This document shows, piece by piece, positions 6,460-12,092 of a DNA stretch of 15,440 nt. The DNA is taken from positions 1 to 15,440 of the forward strand of contig CAYTYZ010000020.1 of the NCBI GenBank assembly GCA_964442385.1. The letters run 5' to 3'. The DNA is from CAYTYZ01 sp964442385 (GTDB lineage: Bacteria > Patescibacteriota > Microgenomatia > UBA12405). Position 1 is the first letter of the stretch; each line of letters begins with the position of its first letter. Made by a program: the position numbers and the translations under genes. Below the pieces are notes generated by a model that saw only the letters and a program-made list of their open reading frames with translations, searched no databases and was not told where the DNA came from.

Positions 6460-6998
6460 GGCAGATCTTGATAAATTAAACTGGGCTGGGCTGCGTTACC
6501 ATTGGTGTATTTGCCTGAATACTGGGTTAAGTTGCCTTCTGGTGTAAACCAAAAGATTTGCCCAAAGCGCATGTTGGGATAGACCCTGACTGGGATCTGA
6601 CAGATAATTTCCAGAGTAATGTGACCAAGAAAACCGATATCAATTAGCCCAGCACAGATATGATTATGAATAAAAAGTCTACCAATGGAACTTTTGCCGG
6701 TGCACAGACTAGCATAAAGAGTGCTACCAAAGACTTCAACAGTATGTCCGAGGTATTGGACACCTGGCATCAAAATGTAGCCATTTTTACCGATTTTTAC
6801 GTCTTTATACAAAGAAGGCTTTTTAGGATCAAGAAACTTTATTTTACCAGTATTGGAGTTTGGCAAAAGGATTTTTAGGTTGGGAGCCAGATGGTAATCA
6901 TAGCTATTGGGATTGACTGAGCTGGTGTCTAAAGGCTGAATGGTAATCTTTCCAAGGGTGGTTTGCTTGAGTATTTCCTTACCGGTTAGCCATGACAT
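6456..6998 (-). CDS. dcd: dCTP deaminase
   Basis: dCTP deaminase converts dCTP to dUTP (some forms go on to dUMP), feeding dTMP synthesis. The 180-aa protein has the family's features in order: a QP near residue 21 with NPNSYDYHLAPNLKI, the active-site run GKSSIGR (101-107, carrying the conserved Ser and Arg), CAGLIDIGFLGHITLE with D120 and the catalytic Glu at 130, PNMRFGQIFW (141-150), and the C-terminal Y-SGKY...PSLIYQDL tail that closes over the triphosphate. The usual DPG is DIG here. Mono- or bifunctionality cannot be decided by eye. The start MSWLTGKEI is preceded at 5 nt by TAAATT. First gene of an operon with the dNMP-kinase-like gene, and divergent from the second NrdR-like gene (135-bp gap), which suggests shared control. 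Confidence 0.88.
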   Translation of the reverse strand: MSWLTGKEILKQTTLGKITIQPLDTSSVNPNSYDYHLAPNLKILLPNSNTGKIKFLDPKKPSLYKDVKIGKNGYILMPGVQYLGHTVEVFGSTLYASLCTGKSSIGRLFIHNHICAGLIDIGFLGHITLEIICQIPVRVYPNMRFGQIFWFTPEGNLTQYSGKYTNGNAAQPSLIYQDLP

Positions 6999-7071
6999 AC
7001 TTAAATTTAGATTGATAACCCTGGCTAAGATAGGTCGAGGGCTAGTGGTATTTAATTAAGTGCCAGAGCTG

Positions 7072-7110
7072 GAAATTGTGTACTTGGCAATTTCTAACTA
7101 TATTATTTAG
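7072..7110. promoter_or_regulatory. Inverted repeats between dcd and the second NrdR-like gene
   Basis: GAAATT (7072-7077) and AATTTC (7089-7094) form a 6-bp inverted repeat. It is followed by an imperfect 17-base palindrome, CTAACTATATTATTTAG (7094-7110), with CTAA/TTAG arms and an AT-rich core. The position in the divergent promoter region suits an operator for the NrdR-like protein. The core is reminiscent of, but not a clean match to, the ACAC-AT-rich-GTGT NrdR box. Confidence 0.3.
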
Positions 7111-7133
7111 GATATTTATGTCAAGATACAGCC

Positions 7134-7616
7134 ATGCAATGTATATTCTGCAATAGCGAACAACTATTTACTATAAATACCAGAACTACCTTAAAAAATA
7201 CAGTTTGGAGGAGGCGAAGATGTGAAAGTTGCCATAAGACTTTTACTACTAGTGAAAAAGTAGATATGAGTCATCTGAAGGTTATCAAAAAAGATGGTAG
7301 TGTGCGTAAATTTAACCATCAAAAAATATTTTGTGGAATTTATAATGCTGTGAGGGAGGTCAAGAATATGGACAGAGGCAAGGCTACGGTGATTGCCCAA
7401 AATTTACAAGACGAGGTGGAAAAAAAGCTGTGGGGGGCAAATGAAAAAATTGAAAGTAAAAAAATATCAGTAGTTGTACTGGAGGTGCTGTTGGACCGGG
7501 CTCCAAATGTGTTTTTGACATATTTAGCTTATGTAAATCGAATGAAGCTATCTAAACAAACCGAACAATTTTCTAATAAATATTGGAAAAGTTTAATTAA
7601 AAAGGCGGTAGACTAA
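7134..7616 (+). CDS. nrdR: NrdR-like transcriptional regulator (zinc ribbon plus ATP-cone), copy 2
   Basis: A 160-aa paralogue of the protein at 3888-4376. The zinc ribbon has C3, C6, C30 and C33 with WRRRRCESCHKTFTT. The ATP-cone starts about residue 47 (HLKVIKKDGSVRKFNHQK). Both copies share FCGIYNA, the MDRGKA/MDRGDA turn, APNVFLTYLAYVN/DPNLFLAYLSYFN and the basic tail QFSNKYWKSLIKKAVD. The canonical role is nucleotide-sensing repression of ribonucleotide reductase genes. Here the divergent neighbour is dCTP deaminase, a plausible target by context. A nucleotidyltransferase gene follows after 4 nt, so the two are co-transcribed. Only a weak -10 candidate (CAAGAT, 6 nt upstream) and no Shine-Dalgarno site are seen. 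Whether it still binds dATP/ATP cannot be judged from this divergent cone. Confidence 0.87.
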   Translation: MQCIFCNSEQLFTINTRTTLKNTVWRRRRCESCHKTFTTSEKVDMSHLKVIKKDGSVRKFNHQKIFCGIYNAVREVKNMDRGKATVIAQNLQDEVEKKLWGANEKIESKKISVVVLEVLLDRAPNVFLTYLAYVNRMKLSKQTEQFSNKYWKSLIKKAVD

Positions 7617-7620
7617 TTTA

Positions 7621-8370
7621 ATGAAGTTAAAACTTCCTCTTGGGTACAAAAAGGCTATAAATAAAATTAAGGCTTTGAAAGAAAATGACAGATATTTGGG
7701 GGCATTTGTATTTGGCTCGGTTGCCAGAGGAGAAATTACACAGGAGAGTGACCTGGATGTAAAAGTGGTAGTTGGTGAAGATAACCTTTGTAAAAATATT
7801 AATCATCCATTTATAGATGGAATAAAACTGGATATTAGTTTTCTGTCACTAGAACAACTTAAAGAATCTACAGAGCAGGAGATAAAAAAAGGAGATAGGA
7901 TCCCTATGGTGGCCGAATCATTGGTGGTTTTTGATAAAACTGGGGAGTTAAAAAAGCTAAGATCATTTGCAAAAAAAGTAATTGCCAAGAAAGCTGTAAA
8001 AGGTGACTACCAAAATATACAGTTTGTGTTTTATCACGCGGATGATGTGGTAAAAAGACTAATTAAAAAAAACCAAGAGGCTGCCTGTCTTTCGATGGGG
8101 ATGGCCGTTTGCGAATTACTAAAAAAGCATTATTTTATTCACGGGAAATGGAGGGTGAGCGATAAAAGATTATTTGCTGATTTGGAAATGTGGGATAAAG
8201 AGTTACTTGAAATACTGCGCAAGTTTTCCATGGCACATGATGCTAGAGAAAAGTACCTAGTGTGGACAAAAATAATTGACTATATTTTAAAACCTCTTGG
8301 CGGCAGACAACCTATTGCCCAAAATAACTGCACGTGTAAAGTGTGCAAAAGGGATCTGACTTTATTCTAA
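7621..8370 (+). CDS. Nucleotidyltransferase-domain protein (MNT/ANT type)
   Basis: A 249-aa protein whose first 110 residues form a polymerase-beta-like nucleotidyltransferase domain: GS motif FGSVARGE (G32-S33), metal-binding D44 and D46 in ESDLDVKV, and third carboxylate D71 in IKLDIS. This is the minimal pattern of MNT antitoxins and aminoglycoside/lincosamide nucleotidyltransferases, which move AMP or another nucleotide onto a protein or small molecule. The C-terminal half is helical. It holds an R-x5-H (R200 to H206), seen in HEPN RNases but weak as evidence, and ends with C237-x-C239-x2-C242, a possible metal site. The gene starts 4 nt after the NrdR-like gene without a Shine-Dalgarno site. 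The substrate is unknown. Confidence 0.8.
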   Translation: MKLKLPLGYKKAINKIKALKENDRYLGAFVFGSVARGEITQESDLDVKVVVGEDNLCKNINHPFIDGIKLDISFLSLEQLKESTEQEIKKGDRIPMVAESLVVFDKTGELKKLRSFAKKVIAKKAVKGDYQNIQFVFYHADDVVKRLIKKNQEAACLSMGMAVCELLKKHYFIHGKWRVSDKRLFADLEMWDKELLEILRKFSMAHDAREKYLVWTKIIDYILKPLGGRQPIAQNNCTCKVCKRDLTLF

Positions 8371-8376
8371 GCTAGT

Positions 8377-8946
8377 TTAATTGTTACCAATAAACTTGAT
8401 ATTGGATGGAACTATAAACATGGAAGGATCGGCTGTCCAACTTTGGCAATCAAAAAGTTGCTTGGCACCGAGATCTGGAGTTTGACCTATTGGAAGAGTT
8501 CCAGAGGTGGGTTTACCTGCACCCAAGTCTTTGCCCATTTGAGCTAGTTTTGCTAGGCTGGTTTTTGAACCAAAGGCAATGGGTTTTTCCATCCAAAAGT
8601 ACATATATTCTTTATCTACCATGGTGTTCATTTCAATGGGGGTACCCTTGCCTTGTCCAAGAGTCTGCATAGTGCCGCGAACCTTTCCACCTGAAATATA
8701 ATACGTGCCGGTGATGTTGGTGTTGGTATTAGAAATATTTAGTGTGCATTTTTTGGTATCGGTCATACCAAGTAGATCCATTAAGCTTCCGGTAAAGGAA
8801 CTAGCAGGATTAGCTTTGGGCGCTGTAGATACCACAGGTGTAGTAGGTGTAGCTGGGGAGGCAGAGGAGGGACCTGGAGCAGGCTTTGTTGTGGAACAGG
8901 CAGAAAGAATAAAGACACCCAGGGCTAGGGTCAAAAGTTTTTTCAT
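8377..8946 (-). CDS. Lipoprotein with Ala/Pro/Thr linker
   Basis: A 189-aa secreted lipoprotein. The signal peptide is short and clear (KK, then a hydrophobic core, lipobox LSAC with the lipidated Cys at 17). A low-complexity Ser/Ala/Pro/Thr linker follows (about 18-47), then a folded domain containing SGGKVRGTMQ, EYMYFWME and two Cys (in KKCTLNIS and LFDCQSW) that may form a disulphide outside the cell. This layout is common among uncharacterised CPR lipoproteins; the function is unknown. The ATG overlaps the stop of the DUF937 gene (ATGA), so translation is coupled and no Shine-Dalgarno site is needed. The plus-strand NTase gene ends 6 bp from its stop. Confidence 0.85.
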   Translation of the reverse strand: MKKLLTLALGVFILSACSTTKPAPGPSSASPATPTTPVVSTAPKANPASSFTGSLMDLLGMTDTKKCTLNISNTNTNITGTYYISGGKVRGTMQTLGQGKGTPIEMNTMVDKEYMYFWMEKPIAFGSKTSLAKLAQMGKDLGAGKPTSGTLPIGQTPDLGAKQLFDCQSWTADPSMFIVPSNIKFIGNN

Positions 8947-9512
8947 GATTTTTTTGAAAAATAATTAAGCAGATTGCCTGCAATATCATCAACTACCGAG
9001 CCATCATTATTTTTGTCTAGAAAATCAAAAGCTAGGCTTTTTAAATCAAAGCCTGATGAGGAGTTTTTTAGAACCTTGGACATGGTTTTTTTAGGTAATC
9101 TTTTTGATTTCTTTTCCTTGGCCAAATAGGACATAACTACTGGAGCAAGAAGAGCCATGGCAGAGCCCACTTTGCCAACATCAATTCCATGTTTTTTGGC
9201 TATGGAAGATGTAACTTGATTCTGCTGGTTGCCAAATACATGAGCTAGGATTTTCTGCCCATCGGTGACGTCTGTTTGGTTAAAAATGTCACCTAAATTA
9301 TTTAGTAAAGACGGGTCGTGGGCATCTAGAGCACTATTTAAGGCATCTTGGCCAGCAGTAGACTGAGTATTTTTAGCCATGCCAGAAAGTATGGCTGGGC
9401 CCGCAACTTGGAGTACTTTGGTCAAGGTGTCGTTTTTTAGTCCGGTTTTTGAGGCAAGATTGTCAACGGCACCTGAAGATGACAACAAAGATAGAAGTAC
9501 GTTTATATCCAC
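8943..9512 (-). CDS. DUF937 family protein
   Basis: The 189-aa protein fits DUF937 (YidB-like): an N-terminal helical part INVLLSLLSSSGAVDNLASKTGL, the AGPAILSGMAKNTQSTAGQDALNSAL segment, HDPSLLNN, HVFGNQQNQVTSSIAKKHGI and a hydrophobic AMALLAPVVMSYLAKEKK. The C-terminus has FLDKNNDGSVVDDIAGNLL, an EF-hand-like Asp-rich loop seen in several members. The molecular role of the family is not established. The start is GTG, with TATACT 5 nt upstream and no Shine-Dalgarno site, again leaderless. First gene of a two-gene operon with the lipoprotein at 8377-8946; the pairing suggests an envelope role, which is inference. Confidence 0.82.
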   Translation of the reverse strand: MDINVLLSLLSSSGAVDNLASKTGLKNDTLTKVLQVAGPAILSGMAKNTQSTAGQDALNSALDAHDPSLLNNLGDIFNQTDVTDGQKILAHVFGNQQNQVTSSIAKKHGIDVGKVGSAMALLAPVVMSYLAKEKKSKRLPKKTMSKVLKNSSSGFDLKSLAFDFLDKNNDGSVVDDIAGNLLNYFSKKS

Positions 9513-9603
9513 AAGGTAGTATACAACAATTGTCTATAAAGTCGGATACAGATGGAACGGAACAGTAGCGAATTTATTTGATATTTTTGAAACCATGAGA
9601 CCT

Positions 9604-10140
9604 CTAGAGAAGTTCTAGGTAATCTAGCCCTAGGTAGCCTGTATTAACATCAGAAAGTTGACCGGAACGAAGATGTTTTCTGAACTGCTCTAAATTCATC
9701 AAAATAACATTTGTAAATTCGATTTCTGTATCAGTCGGCTCTTGAACTTTTTGACAATTTTTAGCGACAAAATGATATCGAATGGCTCCAGAATAAGCGT
9801 CGATAATTGATTCGGTTACAAACTCGAAATCACCAGTATATCCACTTTCCTCTAAGAATTCCCTCTTGATAGCTTCCAGGGGTGTTTCATCCTTGTTAAC
9901 AGCACCGCCAGGTAATTCCAAGAGAATTTTTTGAGGACCAGGACGAAACTGCTCCACGAGGATTACATGATTATCTGATGTTAAGGCAAAAACAGCAACT
10001 ACCCTACCATCTTTACCTGTCAAATAAAAATCCGACTCTTGACCTGTTGGAAGTTTGAAAATTACTTTGTCGATTTTACGACCGTATTTAGAAAATACAT
10101 TCTCACGGGAAAGCTCTACCCAAGTTTTTATGGACTTCAT
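9604..10140 (-). CDS. Nudix hydrolase, ADP-ribose pyrophosphatase-like
   Basis: Nudix enzymes split nucleoside diphosphates linked to another moiety. With the start used here the protein has 178 aa. The complete Nudix box is at residues 79-101: G-x5-E85-x7-R93-E94-F-L-E97-E98-S-G-Y. It is preceded by ILVEQFRPGP and LELPGG, the arrangement of ADP-ribose pyrophosphatases (NudF type), which yield AMP and ribose 5-phosphate. The substrate is inferred from this resemblance. An in-frame upstream ATG at 10206 would add 22 residues, but TAAAAT lies 5 nt before the ATG at 10140, matching the leaderless pattern of the window, and the extra residues do not look like Nudix sequence. The gene is divergent from qng1 with a 94-bp gap. 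Confidence 0.88.
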   Translation of the reverse strand: MKSIKTWVELSRENVFSKYGRKIDKVIFKLPTGQESDFYLTGKDGRVVAVFALTSDNHVILVEQFRPGPQKILLELPGGAVNKDETPLEAIKREFLEESGYTGDFEFVTESIIDAYSGAIRYHFVAKNCQKVQEPTDTEIEFTNVILMNLEQFRKHLRSGQLSDVNTGYLGLDYLELL

Positions 10141-10222
10141 GAGATATTTTATCAGATGTCTAGTAAATCGGATTCTGATGGAATGGTGCTCTAACAACCA
10201 ATTCACTTTCCGTAATTTGTTT

Positions 10223-10228
10223 TATAAT
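10223..10228 (+). promoter_or_regulatory. -10 box of qng1, leaderless start
   Basis: A perfect TATAAT lies 6 nt before the ATG at 10235. This decides the start of the qng1 gene, since the upstream in-frame ATGs from 10055 on overlap the Nudix gene and encode non-family sequence. A possible -35 (TTCACT at 10202) is poor. Confidence 0.55.
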
Positions 10229-10234
10229 CACAGC

Positions 10235-11194
10235 ATGATTAATGTGCTAGAAACAACGAAATTTGTAGTTGAAAACTCCAGGCTTGTTAAAATATCCAAG
10301 TCTCAAATTGAGAAACTAACTAGTACAATTAACTCAAATGATTTGGCGACCACTGAATCAGGATGGACACATTATCAGTGTTCATACGATGAATTAGTAA
10401 AACTTCTTTACATTTTTAATTCAGTTAACTTTTGTTATTGGGCAGGTAAAAATGAGCCTAAGTGGACAGTGGAGTTTGGAGAAGAAAAAATTGATGGTTC
10501 TATGGCCTTATTTAGATGCATTGAAGAAGAAGCAAAGAAAAACCCTCGGTTTACTGAGGCAAAAGTTCTTGCTAGTTTAAGTGAAGATGAGTGGAAAAGG
10601 GTTATAAAAGGTAATGTGGAAATTCCACTGTTTAAGAAAAGGTTAGAATGCTTGAGAGAATTAGGTAGAGTACTGGATAGTGACTTTGGCGGATCGTATA
10701 CAGCTGTTGTCCAGCAATCTGGCGGTAGTGCCATAAGGTTATTGGATTTATTAATAAACAAGTTTCCGAAATTTAACGACTCAGCACTGTTTGAAAATCG
10801 GGAAGTTGGGTTTTACAAACGGGCACAATTACTGGTAAAAGGGGTTAGCGATGCAATGGCTTTAAGTGGGCGAGAGCCATTGTCAGATTTAGATAAATTG
10901 ACAGCCTTTGCCGATTACAAGATTCCACAATTACTCAGAAGACTGGGGATTATTGAGTATGTACCAAAACTAGCTCAGAAAATTGACTCATATGAATTAA
11001 TTGCATCCGAGACAAGGGAAGAGGTAGAAATTAGGGCAAACACTGTTTGGGCAGTGGAAATGATAAGGCAGGATCTGTCAAAAAGGTTTGGCCAGGTTAC
11101 ATCAGCTCAAGTTGATACAATGCTTTGGAAAAAGTCTCAAGAAAAAACTGGTGACGAAAAACCATATCACAGAACTTTAACCATAGCCTACTAG
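10235..11194 (+). CDS. qng1: Queuosine 5'-phosphate N-glycosidase (queuosine salvage, DUF2419)
   Basis: Qng1 family enzymes release the base queuine from queuosine 5'-monophosphate, so that it can be reinserted into tRNA. The 319-aa protein is close to the usual length (about 320-340) and shows the family's landmarks in order: VLETTKFVVENSRLVKIS (4-21), FNSVNFCYWAG (61-71), DGSMALFRCIEE (87-98), EIPLFKKRLECLRELG (129-144), FYKRAQLLV (193-201), LTAFADYKIPQLLRRLG (222-238, with the conserved Asp) and EVEIRANTVWAVE (263-275). The start is fixed by TATAAT 6 nt upstream. The family is best known from eukaryotes and scattered bacteria. Next door is tRNA-Tyr(GUA), a queuosine target. A tRNA-guanine transglycosylase accepting queuine would have to be elsewhere in the genome. 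Confidence 0.88.
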   Translation: MINVLETTKFVVENSRLVKISKSQIEKLTSTINSNDLATTESGWTHYQCSYDELVKLLYIFNSVNFCYWAGKNEPKWTVEFGEEKIDGSMALFRCIEEEAKKNPRFTEAKVLASLSEDEWKRVIKGNVEIPLFKKRLECLRELGRVLDSDFGGSYTAVVQQSGGSAIRLLDLLINKFPKFNDSALFENREVGFYKRAQLLVKGVSDAMALSGREPLSDLDKLTAFADYKIPQLLRRLGIIEYVPKLAQKIDSYELIASETREEVEIRANTVWAVEMIRQDLSKRFGQVTSAQVDTMLWKKSQEKTGDEKPYHRTLTIAY

Positions 11195-11206
11195 AAGTTT
11201 GAAGTG

Positions 11207-11278
11207 TCCAGCGGGTAGGAGTCGAACCTACTCAAAACGGTTTTACAGACCGCTGCCTGACCGTTCGGCCACCGCTGG
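11207..11278 (-). tRNA. tRNA-Tyr (anticodon GTA), archaeal-type features
   Basis: The minus strand folds into a full cloverleaf of 72 nt without CCA. The acceptor CCAGCGG pairs perfectly with CCGCTGG, with A73 as discriminator. The D arm is GCC-9 nt-GGC, the anticodon stem GCGGT/ACCGT with one G-T pair, the loop CTGTAAA (anticodon GTA), the variable loop 5 nt (TTTGA), and the T arm GTAGG-TTCGACT-CCTAC. Bacterial tRNA-Tyr normally has a long variable arm and a G1-C72 pair; this one has a short loop and C1-G72, the identity pair of archaeal and eukaryotic tRNA-Tyr. The D-arm text (GGCCGAACGGTCAGGC) still looks bacterial. CCA is not encoded (CAC follows), so the CCA enzyme is needed. A -10-like TACAAT lies 11 nt upstream. 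Confidence 0.92.
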
Positions 11279-11326
11279 GTTATAGCGATATTGTACCAGA
11301 GGCAAAGGGGAAATTTACTATTTAGT

Positions 11327-11375
11327 ACCACCGCAACCGCTGAGTGATCCGCCTAGGCGGACATAGCGCTGGTGT
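11327..11375. repeat. Structured intergenic palindrome
   Basis: The centre is a perfect 14-bp palindrome, TCCGCCTAGGCGGA (11348-11361). Outside it, ACCACCGC (11327-11334) can pair with GCGCTGGT (11366-11373) at 7 of 8 positions. It lies between the divergent tRNA-Tyr and MFS-like genes, upstream of both, so it is not a terminator for either. It could be a regulatory site, a REP-like repeat or the trace of an attachment site next to the tRNA. Confidence 0.4.
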
Positions 11376-11408
11376 AGAGATTATAGCAAAAAAAGCTTAT
11401 ATTTTAGT

Positions 11409-11954
11409 ATGAACTCGTATTTAAGGCATATTTTTTTAGTTCAGGGACTTACTCATTTTTCCAGTGCCCTACTGGCCCCATTGCTAGCAATTTTTTTACA
11501 GGGTTTTACAACTGACTATAAAATTATTGGAATTATCGTGGGGTTGCCTTTCTTGACTTCTACTTTTACTTCACTTTATTTGCTTAAGTTTGAGGATAAA
11601 AAAATAGACTACGTAAAACTACGTAAAATTGCCTATTTTTTACAAATTGTTACTTGGCTGGCATTTCTTTTGGCCGGGGATATTTACTGGGTAGCGCTAG
11701 GCCAGCTTGTTGGTGGAGTGGCTGACGCTATTGTTACTATCAGTTTCCAGGTTTTTACAGCAAGTCATTTGGACAAGAATAAGTCCCTTCGGGAGTTTTC
11801 CCTGTGGAGAGTAATTTTAAACCTAACTGTATTTATTGCTGGAATATTGGGTGGGTGGATTGCTGGAGCCAACGGTTTTAAAGCTTTGTTTGTAATAATG
11901 ATAGTAGTTACCTCTGCTAGTTTAATACTGGTAAGATACGAGGAAGAGGTGTAA
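11409..11954 (+). CDS. Half-size MFS-like membrane protein
   Basis: A 181-aa integral membrane protein with about six hydrophobic segments (roughly 5-32, 38-60, 72-90, 92-115, 132-152 and 155-174). The order of features resembles the N-terminal half of major facilitator transporters: a first helix with GLTHFSSALLAPLLAIFL, a short basic loop after helix 2 (LKFEDKKIDYVKLRK), and SLREFSLWRVILNLTVFIAGILGGWIAG. Full MFS proteins have about 12 helices and 400 residues; this one stops after six with an acidic tail, YEEEV. No second half is visible in any frame downstream, so it is either a true half transporter that dimerises or an old truncation. TATATT sits 5 nt before ATG. The substrate is unknown. 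Confidence 0.75.
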   Translation: MNSYLRHIFLVQGLTHFSSALLAPLLAIFLQGFTTDYKIIGIIVGLPFLTSTFTSLYLLKFEDKKIDYVKLRKIAYFLQIVTWLAFLLAGDIYWVALGQLVGGVADAIVTISFQVFTASHLDKNKSLREFSLWRVILNLTVFIAGILGGWIAGANGFKALFVIMIVVTSASLILVRYEEEV

Positions 11955-12092
11955 TAAAATAGGCTTGATTCAGGTGGTGCAGAAATGGCTCTAGTTTCCT
12001 CAGCTACTTTGGAGTACTGATTCTTGTCCTTGGTCGACCTTGTCAAACCTGTTAACAATAGGCATCGGTGGACCGAATTTTAAATAGAAAGA
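11955..12092. other. Convergent intergenic region without recognisable gene
   Basis: Between the ends of the MFS-like gene and the minus-strand gene at 12093. It contains the palindrome AGGTCGACC-like GGTCGACC and a weak CCTGTT-AAC-AATAGG hairpin without a T-run. I see no decayed second half of the MFS gene here. Confidence 0.4.

Noticed and set aside
7094..7110. Canonical NrdR box
   Set aside because: Only the AT-rich core and a rough symmetry agree; the ACAC/GTGT arms are missing, so it is listed only as an inverted repeat.
10141..10206. 22-residue N-terminal extension of the Nudix protein
   Set aside because: TAAAAT at 10146-10151 places the transcript start at the ATG at 10140, and the extra residues do not fit the family.
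10055..10234. 60-residue N-terminal extension of Qng1
   Set aside because: It overlaps the Nudix gene and encodes sequence unlike DUF2419; TATAAT just before 10235 marks the real start.
11765..12058. 97-aa minus-strand frame antisense to the MFS-like gene
   Set aside because: Two thirds are antisense to a clear membrane protein, and no start signals are present.
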